A stretch of 64,000 bases of DNA from Bacteroidia bacterium (GTDB lineage Bacteria > Bacteroidota > Bacteroidia > Chitinophagales > Chitinophagaceae), in assembly GCA_030426665.1 (NCBI GenBank), contig JAUHYD010000003.1:186001-250000 (forward strand), in the 5' to 3' direction. The stretch's first letter is position 1; the number at the start of each line of letters is the position of its first letter. The translations under genes were made by a program, and so were the position numbers. This document shows positions 35,051 through 44,554 of this stretch, piece after piece. The notes beneath the pieces were generated by a model that did not search any database, was not told the DNA's origin, and saw only the letters and a program-made list of their open reading frames with translations.

Positions 35051-35641
35051 ATGTTGAAGACAGGCAATGCTATAGTAAGCATATATACAGAAATGACCCC
35101 CAATCCGGAAACCATGAAGTTTGTTGCTAACAAACTATTGTATCCGGGCAAAAGTATTGACTTCCCTGAGGAGGCTTCGGCAACTCCATCGCCATTGGCT
35201 AAAGAGTTGTTTGCGTTTCCGTTTATCAGAAGCGTATTTATAGCAAGCAACTTTGTGACGCTTACCAAAACACCTGAAACCAATTGGGACGATGTTATCC
35301 CTTCTGTTCGTGACTTCCTGAAAGAGTATCTGGAGGAAGGTCGTGTGGTGATTAACGAAGATCAGGTGGTAGTACCTAAGGACACTAATACCGTAAATGC
35401 AGACGATACTGATGTAGTGGCAAGGATAAAGGAGCTTTTAGAGAATTATGTGAAGCCGGCCGTAGAAATGGATGGTGGTGCTATCAGTTTCAAAGGTTTT
35501 GACAATGGTACAGTTACACTGATGCTGCAAGGCTCTTGTTCCGGTTGCCCTTCCTCTATGATTACACTAAAGACGGGCATAGAAGGAATGATGAAGCGTA
35601 TGATACCTGAAGTAAAAGAAGTAGTGGCAGAAGCAGAATAA
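35051..35641 (+). CDS. NFU-type iron-sulfur cluster scaffold/carrier
   Basis: 196 aa. The N-terminal domain (IYTEMTPNPETMKFVANKLL) is the Nfu_N domain, and the C-terminal NifU-like domain has the cluster-binding CxxC, C163 and C166, in GSCSGCPSSMITLK. It carries Fe-S clusters from the assembly system to target proteins in the cytoplasm. It is transcribed alone, with its own -7 box and a good terminator. Length and domain order match bacterial and mitochondrial NFU1. Confidence 0.93.
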   Translation: MLKTGNAIVSIYTEMTPNPETMKFVANKLLYPGKSIDFPEEASATPSPLAKELFAFPFIRSVFIASNFVTLTKTPETNWDDVIPSVRDFLKEYLEEGRVVINEDQVVVPKDTNTVNADDTDVVARIKELLENYVKPAVEMDGGAISFKGFDNGTVTLMLQGSCSGCPSSMITLKTGIEGMMKRMIPEVKEVVAEAE

Positions 35642-35666
35642 TATGCTGTTAAAATATTGAATATTG

Positions 35667-35694
35667 CGGCGACCATTTTGGTCGCCGTTTTTTG
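35667..35694 (+). terminator. Terminator after nfu
   Basis: CGGCGACCA and TGGTCGCCG form a perfect 9-bp stem around a short T loop, followed by six T. Confidence 0.92.
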
Positions 35695-35838
35695 TGATTA
35701 AAAATTGACCTTAATTTACCTTAATTTTATGCCCTGACGAGCTTATTCGTCAATAATTGACTTCATTAAAGCCGGGGAGAAGTGATTTTAGAATAATAAC
35801 TACTCATCGCTATCTGCTCACTATTCTATCGTCAGAAA

Positions 35839-36924
35839 ATGAACATTCAAAATAATTATGTAGCCATCATGGCGGGAGGTATCGGGAGTCGTTTCTGGCC
35901 GGAGAGCCGTACGCGTCACCCGAAGCAGTTTCTGGACTTGCTTGGTACCGGTAAATCGCTGATACAATGGACCTACAATCGCTTTAAGCATATATGCCCT
36001 AAAGAGAACATATACTTCATTACTAATGAACAGTATATGGCAACGCTAAAAGAGCAAATACCGGAAATTAGCGACGACAATATCATCAGTGAACCCTCTC
36101 GCAAGAATACGGCGCCCTGCGCAGCCTACATTGCTCATAAGATAATGGCGCTCAACCCTGAAGCCAACATAATTATGTCGCCTGCGGATCACCTGATAAT
36201 GGATGAACACGCATTTGAGCAAGCGGCACATGACGCGCTGGAGTTTGTCTCAGAAAACGACTCTTTACTAACGCTCGGCATCAAGCCTACACGCCCTGAC
36301 ACGGGTTATGGGTACATACAATACAATACTGAAAAACAAATAGGCAAAGCATATCAGGTAAAAACATTTACTGAAAAGCCTGATCTGGATTTAGCCAGAA
36401 CTTTTCTGAAGAGCGGTGACTTCCTGTGGAACTCCGGCATATTCGTTTGGAATGTAAAGACAATTATGGCTGCGCTGGAAAAGCATCTTCCGGAAATGAA
36501 CGAAGTCTTTGCGCAAGCAAAATACCTGTACAATACTCCTGCCGAGCATGATGCCATTGTACGCCTCTACCCGCATTGCAACAATATATCTATAGACTAC
36601 GGTATTATGGAGAAGGCGCGCAATGTGTACGTAATACCATCATACTTTGGTTGGTGCGACCTGGGCACCTGGGAGTCTGCATACGACAATAGCGAAAAAG
36701 ACTATCTGGGCAATGCCGTTCTTGGTAATAATGTGATGGTTATAGACGCTACCGAGTGCATGGTAAAAGCACCCAATAACAAGTTGGTAGTGCTGCAGGG
36801 TCTTGAAAAATTCATCGTGGTAGACACCCCTGATGTGTTGTTGATTTGTGAAAGGACACGTGAGCAACAAATAAAGGAATACGTCGCCGAGGTGAAACGC
36901 AACAAAGGGGATAAATTTCTGTAA
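35839..36924 (+). CDS. manC: Mannose-1-phosphate guanylyltransferase
   Basis: 361 aa. The nucleotide-binding start is MAGGIGSRFWPESRTRHPKQF, the sugar-nucleotide pyrophosphorylase signature; FTEKPD, FLWNSGIFVW and IDYGIMEKA are also conserved. It makes GDP-mannose from GTP and mannose-1-phosphate, the precursor of GDP-fucose and of mannose in surface glycans. It lacks the C-terminal isomerase half of bifunctional ManC/AlgA, giving the shorter monofunctional form. Convergent with the cytochrome c gene; no operon partner. Confidence 0.93.
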   Translation: MNIQNNYVAIMAGGIGSRFWPESRTRHPKQFLDLLGTGKSLIQWTYNRFKHICPKENIYFITNEQYMATLKEQIPEISDDNIISEPSRKNTAPCAAYIAHKIMALNPEANIIMSPADHLIMDEHAFEQAAHDALEFVSENDSLLTLGIKPTRPDTGYGYIQYNTEKQIGKAYQVKTFTEKPDLDLARTFLKSGDFLWNSGIFVWNVKTIMAALEKHLPEMNEVFAQAKYLYNTPAEHDAIVRLYPHCNNISIDYGIMEKARNVYVIPSYFGWCDLGTWESAYDNSEKDYLGNAVLGNNVMVIDATECMVKAPNNKLVVLQGLEKFIVVDTPDVLLICERTREQQIKEYVAEVKRNKGDKFL

Positions 36925-36949
36925 ACGGCTAAGGAGAAGATAGGTACGA

Positions 36950-37378
36950 TTACTGCTTGGCTCTTACCGCTTTTACTTCTTCAGCGGTTACTGTTCCTCC
37001 CTTATTGCCCATATTATTGTATACATAGGTTAGTACTGCGGCAACTTCATTGTCATTAAGCTGCTGAGGCGGCATGGTATTGTTGTACTTCTTACCATTT
37101 ACAATTATTTCGCCACTACTACCGGCCAGAACCTGAAGTATTGTTCCTTCTTTGTTTGCCAGATAGTCAGACCCCGCGAGCGGTGGATAAACATTTGCGA
37201 TACCATCCCCTCCCCCCATGTGACAAGACACACATTTACGCTTATAAATATCTTCTCCGGATACCTGCGCTGCAGATTCATCAGTTTTTTCCTGGCTTTC
37301 TTCGTGATTTGCCTCTCCGCATGATGATACAAACAAAACGAACGGCAACGCAGCAAAAAGCAATTTGGCTAATCTCAT
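36950..37378 (-). CDS. Cytochrome c lipoprotein
   Basis: 142 aa from MRLAKLLFAALPF; the longer frame upstream has no signal. The lipoprotein signal ends at Cys20 (FVSSC). Heme attachment is C49-x-x-C52-H53 (CVSCH) and the distal ligand is probably Met102 in NNTMPPQ. It is a small class I cytochrome c on the periplasmic side, carrying electrons to or from respiratory complexes. Divergent from gldH. Confidence 0.92.
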   Translation of the reverse strand: MRLAKLLFAALPFVLFVSSCGEANHEESQEKTDESAAQVSGEDIYKRKCVSCHMGGGDGIANVYPPLAGSDYLANKEGTILQVLAGSSGEIIVNGKKYNNTMPPQQLNDNEVAAVLTYVYNNMGNKGGTVTAEEVKAVRAKQ

Positions 37379-37474
37379 GATAAAGGATTGTATCTGGTTA
37401 TTGCCTAAAATTAACAGAAATCGACAGAAATACTTAAAAGCAAGTATCAATAATCGAGAAAACTCTGTTTTTCG

Positions 37475-37507
37475 TTGCCCAATTAGGATTGCGGTTTTGT
37501 ACCTTTG
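37475..37507 (+). promoter_or_regulatory. gldH promoter
   Basis: TTG at 37475-37477 and TACCTTTG at 37500-37507, 22 nt apart; 19 bp before the gldH ATG. Confidence 0.7.
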
Positions 37508-37526
37508 CACGACCTGAAAGGTATAT

Positions 37527-38024
37527 ATGCGCATCTATCGTATTGTCATTGTTTCATTTTTGAGTTGCTGCCTGTTGGCAGCTTGTATGCCTGCCCCCCA
37601 CTACCAAAAGCAGGAGGCCATTCCGGATAATGCCTGGGCGTACGACTTTATTCCGGAATTCAACTATAGTATTTCGGATACAACGGCGGTGTATCAACCT
37701 TACTTCATTTTCAGACATACGCAGGCATACCCATACAACAATATATGGGTGTGGGTTTCGGTGAAAGGGCCCGGAGACACCATAGCAAAGAAAGTACGGG
37801 TAGATGTAGTGTTAGCGGAGGCTGGTGGAAAGTGGTTGGGTAGAGGTATGGGTGAAATATATGAACAGCGTATGCCACTGGAACTCGGTGACTCTATAAA
37901 CTTATCGAGATACGGAGACTACGAAATTAAAGTAGAACAAAACATGCGCATCAATCCCTTACCGGAAGTGCTACATGTAGGTCTGCGCGTAGAAAAAACA
38001 GTACCGCGACGGTTCGGAAGTTAA
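37527..38024 (+). CDS. gldH: Gliding motility lipoprotein GldH
   Basis: 165 aa. The lipobox is LLAAC with Cys20. The body has the GldH pattern: FIPEFNYSISDTTAVYQPYFIFRHTQAYPYNNIWVWV (in pieces), VLAEAGGKWLGRGMGEIYE, and the tail ALRV-like HVGLRVEKT. GldH is needed for gliding in Flavobacterium johnsoniae and is associated with the type IX secretion/gliding machinery. Its presence agrees with the T9SS cargo proteins in this window. The T9SS core genes are not here. It is followed by aroC after 40 bp. Confidence 0.88.
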   Translation: MRIYRIVIVSFLSCCLLAACMPAPHYQKQEAIPDNAWAYDFIPEFNYSISDTTAVYQPYFIFRHTQAYPYNNIWVWVSVKGPGDTIAKKVRVDVVLAEAGGKWLGRGMGEIYEQRMPLELGDSINLSRYGDYEIKVEQNMRINPLPEVLHVGLRVEKTVPRRFGS

Positions 38025-38064
38025 CGCAGGACTACCCTGCAAAGAATTTTACGAAAAGATATTC

Positions 38065-39033
38065 ATGAACTCATTCGGCAAAATATTCAGGGTAAGCATC
38101 TTTGGCGAATCTCACGGCAAGTGGGTCGGGGTTACAATAGATGGTTGCCCTGCCGGAGTGCCGATTACGGAAACAGACTTATTGCCTGACCTCGGGCGAA
38201 GAAAAGCAGGCGCTGCCGGCACCACCCCCCGCAAAGAATCAGACATTCCGACGTTTGTTAGCGGCGTTTTCAACAACCACACTACCGGCGCTCCTATCAC
38301 AATAATTTTTGAAAACAATAATACACGTTCTGCCGACTATAATGCCATCCGAAACACACCTCGTCCCGGCCATGCGGACTTTGTGTTACAAAAAAAGCAC
38401 AATGGGTTTAATGACTATCGGGGCGGCGGACATTCGTCGGGCAGGCTCACCGTTGCGCTTGTTGCTGCTGGAGTAATCGCGAAAAAACTACTTAATGAAG
38501 TTAAGATTGAAGCCACCTTATCGGAAGCCGGTGGAAATAGTGATATAGAAGAAGCAATAGAGCAGGCAATAGAAAAGCAGGATAGTATAGGTGGCATTGT
38601 CAGTTGCCGGGTAAGCGGATTGCAAATTGGTGTTGGCGAACCTTTTTTCGATTCGGTAGAATCGGTTATCAGTCATGCTATATTTTCCATTCCTGCCGTG
38701 AAAGGTATCGAGTTCGGGGCTGGTTTTGCTGCCACCCGTATGACAGGCAGTCAACACAACGATGCGATAACTAATGCAGAAGGCGCCACCCAAACGAATA
38801 ACGCAGGGGGAATAAACGGGGGAATTTCGAATGGAAATGAAATATATTTCAGAGTCGCTGTTAAACCAACAAGCAGCACACCTCAGACACAGCATACGTG
38901 GAACTCTGAATCAGGTACTGTGGCACCGTTTACAGTAAAGGGGCGCCACGACCTTTGCATTGCGCTAAGGGTGCCGGTAGTTGTAGAATCTGTTACAGCT
39001 ATTGCCCTTGCCGACCTCCAACTTCGGCGGTAA
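38065..39033 (+). CDS. aroC: Chorismate synthase, short variant
   Basis: 322 aa against about 350-365 for most AroC. The signatures are present: GESHGKWVGVTIDGCPAG, RPGHADFVLQKKHNGFNDYRGGGHSSGR (in pieces) and GRHDLCIALRVPVVVES. The GGGHSSGRLT form follows the clostridial-type branch rather than the more usual GGRSSARET form. The enzyme makes chorismate from EPSP and needs reduced FMN. The residue count is short mainly in the middle. No other shikimate gene is near. Confidence 0.92.
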   Translation: MNSFGKIFRVSIFGESHGKWVGVTIDGCPAGVPITETDLLPDLGRRKAGAAGTTPRKESDIPTFVSGVFNNHTTGAPITIIFENNNTRSADYNAIRNTPRPGHADFVLQKKHNGFNDYRGGGHSSGRLTVALVAAGVIAKKLLNEVKIEATLSEAGGNSDIEEAIEQAIEKQDSIGGIVSCRVSGLQIGVGEPFFDSVESVISHAIFSIPAVKGIEFGAGFAATRMTGSQHNDAITNAEGATQTNNAGGINGGISNGNEIYFRVAVKPTSSTPQTQHTWNSESGTVAPFTVKGRHDLCIALRVPVVVESVTAIALADLQLRR

Positions 39034-39140
39034 ATACCCCCAAAACCAATATTTTAACGTGAACTTAATGGTTATGCCACCGTAGTTGGCATGTTTTTTG
39101 CGCTTAAAAGGTTTTAATCAAACATCTTTAAACGTAACAA

Positions 39141-40253
39141 ATGAAAAAAACATTACTATTGACTATTGCTGCCCTTATCACCCTTTCTTCTTACGCGCAG
39201 TACAACATCCAACGAAACACCAACAAATCGGCGATTGAATTTGGTGCATACAAAAACCTGAACGAGCAATCGAATCAGATGTATGCAGCGAAGTCTACTG
39301 CGGTAGGTGATACTTTTTCGATATCACATTTCAGCTCGGGCGACACTAGCACAGTGTATAGCTTTTTGAACGACAGCGGTTTCGTTGTAGGTATGAATGC
39401 ATTTGAAGATCAAGGATTTGCGGAGAGATACGACGTGGACCCTGTCGACAGCACAATAAAAGTACTTGGCGTTGTAGCTCTGTTCAGCGGTTCATTTATG
39501 CCATCTACTACCCAAACGGTTTCATTCCATGTTTGGTCTGAAGGTGCAAAATCAGGTGCTTTCCGCCCAACAATCTTCAATAGCGGTTTACCCAGCACCT
39601 CACTGACATCAGGTTCAAGGTCTATTACTCAATTGGGAATTGGATTAGGCTCTGATCCGGATACTGCGAAAGCACATGTATTCGCAACACCGACAGGATA
39701 CCTTACAGATAACTTTTTTGTAGGCTACACCATCAGCTACACATGGGCAGGTACTGCAGGGGATACAATAGGATTGTATACCAATAAAGATAATGACAGA
39801 GACGAAGTAGGCTATACCGTTGTATCAGCGTCGGACACTACGCTCAACAACCTAAACGTAACTCAGGGCTCAGACAATGTATGGCGTGACAATGGTAGCG
39901 GGCTTTATGGCTTGTTCAACAACCTGTACATTTTCCCAATCGTAAAAATCGGAGCCGGAACCGGTTCTGTACACGGTATCACAAGAAAAGATTTTACATT
40001 CTACGGCAACTACCCTAACCCTGCAAACAACAGCACTAATGTGAAAATTGCACTTGCGCACACCTCAGACGTAACCATTGAAATTATGGACCTTACCGGT
40101 AAGCACGTTAGTACAATTAATAAAGAAAATTTGACTGCCGGCGAACATTCGATTCCGGTAAATACTTCGGATTTTGCTTCCGGCGAATACATTTACTCTG
40201 TGCGAACCAGCTCAGGAGCAGGTATTGCCAGCAAATTCGTCGTAATAAAATAA
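39141..40253 (+). CDS. T9SS-secreted protein, tandem paralog A
   Basis: 370 aa with a signal peptide (MKKTLLLTIAALITLSSYA, cut before QYNIQ). The middle is a beta-rich domain of unknown function (LGVVALFSGSF, TVSFHVWSEG, FFVGYTISYTW, YIFPIVKIG). The C-terminus is a T9SS type A sorting domain (FYGNYPNPANNSTNV, VTIEIMDLTGKHV, ASGEYIYSVRTSSG). It is homologous over the whole length to the next gene. Ends at a strong terminator, so the two paralogs are transcribed separately. Confidence 0.85.
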   Translation: MKKTLLLTIAALITLSSYAQYNIQRNTNKSAIEFGAYKNLNEQSNQMYAAKSTAVGDTFSISHFSSGDTSTVYSFLNDSGFVVGMNAFEDQGFAERYDVDPVDSTIKVLGVVALFSGSFMPSTTQTVSFHVWSEGAKSGAFRPTIFNSGLPSTSLTSGSRSITQLGIGLGSDPDTAKAHVFATPTGYLTDNFFVGYTISYTWAGTAGDTIGLYTNKDNDRDEVGYTVVSASDTTLNNLNVTQGSDNVWRDNGSGLYGLFNNLYIFPIVKIGAGTGSVHGITRKDFTFYGNYPNPANNSTNVKIALAHTSDVTIEIMDLTGKHVSTINKENLTAGEHSIPVNTSDFASGEYIYSVRTSSGAGIASKFVVIK

Positions 40254-40290
40254 CCTACCCCTAAACCTATATCATTGTGAAATACTCTAT

Positions 40291-40328
40291 AAAGCACTTC
40301 TGCGCATGCAGAAGTGCTTTATTTTTAT
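40291..40328 (+). terminator. Terminator between the T9SS paralogs
   Basis: A perfect 13-bp stem (40291-40303 with 40308-40320), loop GCAT, then an ATTTTTAT tail. Confidence 0.93.
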
Positions 40329-40395
40329 ATTAACGCCCTTTTATGACGGATAGTAATAGGGGAAATGTATTTTTACAGCCCATCTACGATAATTA

Positions 40396-41487
40396 ATGAA
40401 ACACATAATATTATTCATATCAGCAATAGCAATCGCCGGTAGCAGTTTCGGTCAGAGAAGTATGCACGGCCATCGGTCTATTGTCCAGCATGCAAGCGAA
40501 GGCGCTAAAGTGACAGCTACGGGTGACACACTCACGCTTTCGAACATTCCGGAATCAGATACTGTCAGGATGCTGTATCAACATCCCGACGGCAACGGAT
40601 ATACCACCGGTACAAACGCATTTGGAGACATAGCATTCGCGGAACGATATGAATTTGACGGGAACGACAGTTCGGTAAAAATATTGGGCGTAGTGGCAGA
40701 ATTCGGAGGGACAGTCACCACATCATCAACCAAAAGTGTCACCTTGAAAATCTGGCAACATGGCGACCTTCAGTATGTAGCACCAAACCTGTACTATCTT
40801 GGGTATCCCACAGAGAGTATTGATAGCATTACGGTGCCCATAACCGACCTGGGCATTACAGGCAGTGGCGGTACCGCACAAACATTTATGTTTGATAACC
40901 CTACGGGATATCTGTCAGGACCGTTCTATGCCGGGTATACGATAGAATATGACTATAACACGCTGAACGGCGATACCGTTGCGCTTATGACATCTGCTGA
41001 CGGCAGCCGCACAACTCCTGACTACAAGCTCAGATATGTAACAGATGCCACCGGCGACACAACAGCTATTGACACCTTTGTAGTCGTACAAAATGCAACA
41101 CAATGGTCTGACGGGAAATGGCGGGACAACTACTCTCAAAACGACTCGCTTTACAACCACCTGGCGATATTTCCGATAGTGGTTATCGGTGACCCGACAG
41201 GCGTAAAGGGTGTCACACGCAAGCAGCTTACTTTGTTTGGTGCCTATCCAAACCCTGCCACCAATACGGCGACGGTTCGTTTTTCTCTGGCATCATCGGC
41301 AAACATAACGTTGACGTTAATGGATATGACCGGAAAGCAACTTAAAACACAAAGTTCAATCGGACTTTTGAAAGGTGAGCACACAATTTCTGTGTCAGTT
41401 GCTGATTTACCTACCGGACAATACCTTTATGTAATAAGAACCAACAACGGCATCGGTATGGCCGGGAAATTAGAAGTGGGAAGGTAA
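40396..41487 (+). CDS. T9SS-secreted protein, tandem paralog B
   Basis: 363 aa, signal peptide MKHIILFISAIAIAGSSFG. It shares the order of motifs of paralog A: GTNAFGDIAFAERYE matching GMNAFEDQGFAERYD, then LGVVAEFGG, GPFYAGYTIEYDY, LAIFPIVVIG and the linker GVTRKQLTLFGAYPNPATN leading into the sorting domain. A is about as long, so this is a simple tandem duplication followed by divergence. The function of the shared middle domain is unknown; it is probably a secreted binding or structural protein. Confidence 0.85.
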   Translation: MKHIILFISAIAIAGSSFGQRSMHGHRSIVQHASEGAKVTATGDTLTLSNIPESDTVRMLYQHPDGNGYTTGTNAFGDIAFAERYEFDGNDSSVKILGVVAEFGGTVTTSSTKSVTLKIWQHGDLQYVAPNLYYLGYPTESIDSITVPITDLGITGSGGTAQTFMFDNPTGYLSGPFYAGYTIEYDYNTLNGDTVALMTSADGSRTTPDYKLRYVTDATGDTTAIDTFVVVQNATQWSDGKWRDNYSQNDSLYNHLAIFPIVVIGDPTGVKGVTRKQLTLFGAYPNPATNTATVRFSLASSANITLTLMDMTGKQLKTQSSIGLLKGEHTISVSVADLPTGQYLYVIRTNNGIGMAGKLEVGR

Positions 41488-41556
41488 TTGGGGGAGCAAC
41501 TTAACGACTTAATACCTCCCGAAGGATTTGTATTTCCCTTTTACACAATAACTCCC

Positions 41557-41564
41557 TATTTTTG
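41557..41564 (+). promoter_or_regulatory. -7 box for the DUF6580-type gene
   Basis: TATTTTTG fits TAnnTTTG, 17 bp before the ATG; a TTTG at 41527-41530 is 26 nt upstream, too far for a good -33. Confidence 0.45.
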
Positions 41565-41581
41565 CCATAACAAGCAACGAC

Positions 41582-42142
41582 ATGAATAACAAGAATATCA
41601 ATATCATTATCGCAGTATTTTTGGTTTTGGCAGCAGCAACTTCCAGAGTAGTTAATGCAAGCCTGCATCTACCTAACTTTGTACCAATAGCGGCTATCGG
41701 TCTGTTTAGCGGAGCTATTCTGAAAGATAATCGTCCTCTTGCCTTCCTTATTCCGCTGTTAGGGCAGTTTTTAGCAGATGTTTATTTCCAGCTATTTACT
41801 AATGTTCCTGGCTTTTATTCTATTGTAGCTCAACTGTTTACATACGGTGCCATTTGCGGTGCCACATTATTGGGGGTTACCATGAAGCAACCGAAGGCAC
41901 TTCGCATTTTCGGATATACATTAGGCGCTTCTACATTATTCTTTTTGGTTTCAAACTTTGGCTATTTCGCTCAGGGATGGAACGGGTACACCTTCTCCGG
42001 TCTTACGAAGACCTATATAGACGCCATTCCTTTCTACAGAAATGCTTTCCTATCGGATATGCTGGGTAGTGTATTGCTATTTGGTGGTTACTTCGTTACT
42101 CAGAAAGCACTTGAAAATAGCGCGCAAAAAGTGAAAGCATAA
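41582..42142 (+). CDS. Putative membrane transport protein, DUF6580-like
   Basis: 186 aa with five to six hydrophobic segments. The first part (ATSRVVNASLHLPNFVPIAAIGLFSGAIL, pieces) and the helix ending GQFLADVYFQLF resemble DUF6580, small integral membrane proteins similar in size to ECF-type substrate-binding subunits. No ECF ATPase is near. Substrate unknown. Followed by a strong terminator shared with the convergent recQ gene. Confidence 0.75.
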   Translation: MNNKNINIIIAVFLVLAAATSRVVNASLHLPNFVPIAAIGLFSGAILKDNRPLAFLIPLLGQFLADVYFQLFTNVPGFYSIVAQLFTYGAICGATLLGVTMKQPKALRIFGYTLGASTLFFLVSNFGYFAQGWNGYTFSGLTKTYIDAIPFYRNAFLSDMLGSVLLFGGYFVTQKALENSAQKVKA

Positions 42143-42167
42143 AACTATATATAAGATAAAGACATAG

Positions 42168-42196
42168 AATGCTCCGGTAACGGGGCATTTTTTTTG
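42168..42196 (+). terminator. Terminator between the DUF6580-like gene and recQ
   Basis: AATGCTCCG pairs with CGGGGCATT (one G-T pair) around GTAA, followed by eight T. Located between convergent genes, it could act for both. Confidence 0.88.
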
Positions 42197-42207
42197 AGTA
42201 CAAGTGG

Positions 42208-44379
42208 TTAACGCATCAGCCTTTTGTAATGTTCCAGCACCATGCGAATCTCACCATAAGTGTACTCGTCGCTCAGGAGGTCTTTGATAGGTTTTGCAGC
42301 TACATATTGCTTAGTGACCTTGATAATATCAATAATGGCGTTCTTCTTCTCTGTGGTTACAACCCTGTCAATATCGAGTTCACCAGCAGCTATAAAGGCA
42401 GCGAGATGGCTTTCTATTGTAGACTCCGCAAGATTACGTTCTGCGGCAATCTGCTGAATGGTCAGTCCGTCATTTAGCATACCCAACGAAACATCCATTG
42501 TGCTACCGACAACGGGTTTTGCTGACTTTTCTTTTCTTGCGGCTTTGGGTTTCTTAAAATACATCTTAGACTGCGCGTTGTGCTCTGTCGCATATTTTCC
42601 TATTACATCGAGAAACCGTGCACCGTACCTGCTTACCTTGTAGTCGCCAAATCCGGAAATCAGTTTCATGTCATCAAAGGACATAGGCAGGTACGTCGCC
42701 AACTCAACCAAGGAGCTATCTGCTACTATTGCATAAGCAGGTACATTTTCGGCAATCGCCATTTCCTTGCGCAGGCTCTTCAACTGTTCCAGTAAACGGA
42801 TGTCATAGTCAGGCTCGGTTGCAACCTGATTTTCTTTTACCGCCTTTTTCATGACAAGTCTTAGTTGCGTCTCTCCTCTGAGAATCTTCCATCCTTTTTC
42901 GGTAACGCTTAGTGTCACATACTGGTCCTCAGACTTATAAACATAACCACCATTAACCAATTGCTGGACTATCCACAACCACTGGTCCTTTTTAAGGCCT
43001 TTTCCTATACCATAGGTAGTCAGCTCTTTATGCGCCGGATTTATCTTTTCTGCTGCGGAACCTCTCAGAAAATCGACGATATAGTTTGCACCATACCGTT
43101 CCCCTGTACGTACTACCGCCGACAAAATCTTTTGAGCGTCGATGGTGGCATCTTTTTCTTCCAATGAGCTGAGGCAATAGTCGCAACTACCACAATATGC
43201 CGGGAACTGCTCTCCGAAATAGTGCATCAGGTACTGCCTGCGACACCCCTCCTGCTCACAGTATTCCTGCATAAGTTTCAGCTTCCGCAATGAGATTGCC
43301 GATTGCTGCGGATTATCATCAATCTGTGCAAAACGCCGCAACTTCATGATATCGCCCGGAGAGTAAAACAGTAATGCATCGCTTTTCAATCCGTCACGAC
43401 CCGCACGTCCGGTCTCCTGATAATAGCCTTCTATATTTTTGCTGACATCGTGATGAATGACAAACCTGACATTAGACTTATCGATACCCATACCAAAGGC
43501 TATGGTTGCGACAATGACTTTATATTCGTCTTTTTGAAACGCCTCCTGCACTCTACTACGCTCTACTGCGTCCATACCGGCGTGGTAAGCAGCCGCATTA
43601 ATACCATTGTCCACCAATCGGGAAGCAATCTCTTCTGTCGACGCACGCGATAATGCATATATGATACCGCAATCATCGGGATTGCGCTTAATATATTCGA
43701 TGATATTGCCTACGGCGTTTTTCTTGGGAAGAATATGATAGTGAATATTGGGCCTGTTGAAACTGGATACAAAAATATTCGGGTTGTGTAGCTCTAACCT
43801 ATCTACGATATCCTTTTGCGTTACTTTGTCGGCACTGGCAGTCAATGCCACTATAGGTACGGTTGGAAATTCCTTCTTAAGAACTGCCAACTTCAAATAT
43901 TCCGGTCTGAAATCATGCCCCCAGGAAGAAATACAATGTGCCTCATCAATTGCAAACAGAGAAGGGTTGATACGTCGGAGAAAATCGAAAAACTGCCTAC
44001 TACCAGCCGGGATTCGTTCCGGTGCTATATAAAGCAACTTCAAATCACCGTTTTGTGCATCTATAATTACTTGCTGCTGTTCTTCATTAGATTGCGAAGA
44101 ATTGAGATATGCCGCTCTGATACCATTGGCGAGTAGCGCATCAACCTGATCTTTCATCAATGCTATAAGCGGCGAAATAACTATTGCGATACCGGGTTGT
44201 AAAACAGCCGGCAACTGATAACAGACAGATTTCCCTCCGCCTGTCGGCATTATAGCTAAAGCATCCCCACCACCAAGGATACTTTGTATGACTGATAATT
44301 GTGTATGACGAAATGCACTGTACCCAAAAAAATGGTTGAGTGCCTGCAATAACCGCTCTGTCGAATATGTACGCACCAA
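42208..44379 (-). CDS. recQ: ATP-dependent DNA helicase RecQ
   Basis: 723 aa. Walker A MPTGGGKS, Walker B/DEAH (AIDEAHCISSWGHDFRPEY), the aromatic-rich loop, and motif VI (YYQETGRAGRDG) are all present. The RecQ zinc site follows with four Cys (EYCEQEGCRRQYL and YCGSCDYC), then the winged helix and an HRDC domain (around 520-600). A C-terminal HTH (LNDGLTIQQIAAERNLAEST) closes the protein, an extra domain common in Bacteroidota RecQ. It unwinds 3'-5' DNA in recombination and repair. Confidence 0.96.
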   Translation of the reverse strand: MVRTYSTERLLQALNHFFGYSAFRHTQLSVIQSILGGGDALAIMPTGGGKSVCYQLPAVLQPGIAIVISPLIALMKDQVDALLANGIRAAYLNSSQSNEEQQQVIIDAQNGDLKLLYIAPERIPAGSRQFFDFLRRINPSLFAIDEAHCISSWGHDFRPEYLKLAVLKKEFPTVPIVALTASADKVTQKDIVDRLELHNPNIFVSSFNRPNIHYHILPKKNAVGNIIEYIKRNPDDCGIIYALSRASTEEIASRLVDNGINAAAYHAGMDAVERSRVQEAFQKDEYKVIVATIAFGMGIDKSNVRFVIHHDVSKNIEGYYQETGRAGRDGLKSDALLFYSPGDIMKLRRFAQIDDNPQQSAISLRKLKLMQEYCEQEGCRRQYLMHYFGEQFPAYCGSCDYCLSSLEEKDATIDAQKILSAVVRTGERYGANYIVDFLRGSAAEKINPAHKELTTYGIGKGLKKDQWLWIVQQLVNGGYVYKSEDQYVTLSVTEKGWKILRGETQLRLVMKKAVKENQVATEPDYDIRLLEQLKSLRKEMAIAENVPAYAIVADSSLVELATYLPMSFDDMKLISGFGDYKVSRYGARFLDVIGKYATEHNAQSKMYFKKPKAARKEKSAKPVVGSTMDVSLGMLNDGLTIQQIAAERNLAESTIESHLAAFIAAGELDIDRVVTTEKKNAIIDIIKVTKQYVAAKPIKDLLSDEYTYGEIRMVLEHYKRLMR

Positions 44380-44537
44380 TTTGTCTTTAACCTCCGCAAG
44401 GTATAAAATTATTCAGGCAGATTTTCACAATCAATTGTTACCAAATGCCGGTTTGAGCCATTGATTTATTAAGAAATATTTACCAAACATGCAGAGAAAT
44501 TCAATACTTAATATTAGGTGGTACAATGTAGTTTTAA

Positions 44538-44545
44538 TACCTTTG
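44538..44545 (+). promoter_or_regulatory. -7 box of the bamD-rpoZ operon
   Basis: TACCTTTG, with the bamD ATG only 9 bp downstream, so the leader is very short. Confidence 0.6.
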
Positions 44546-44554
44546 TCGCCCTGT

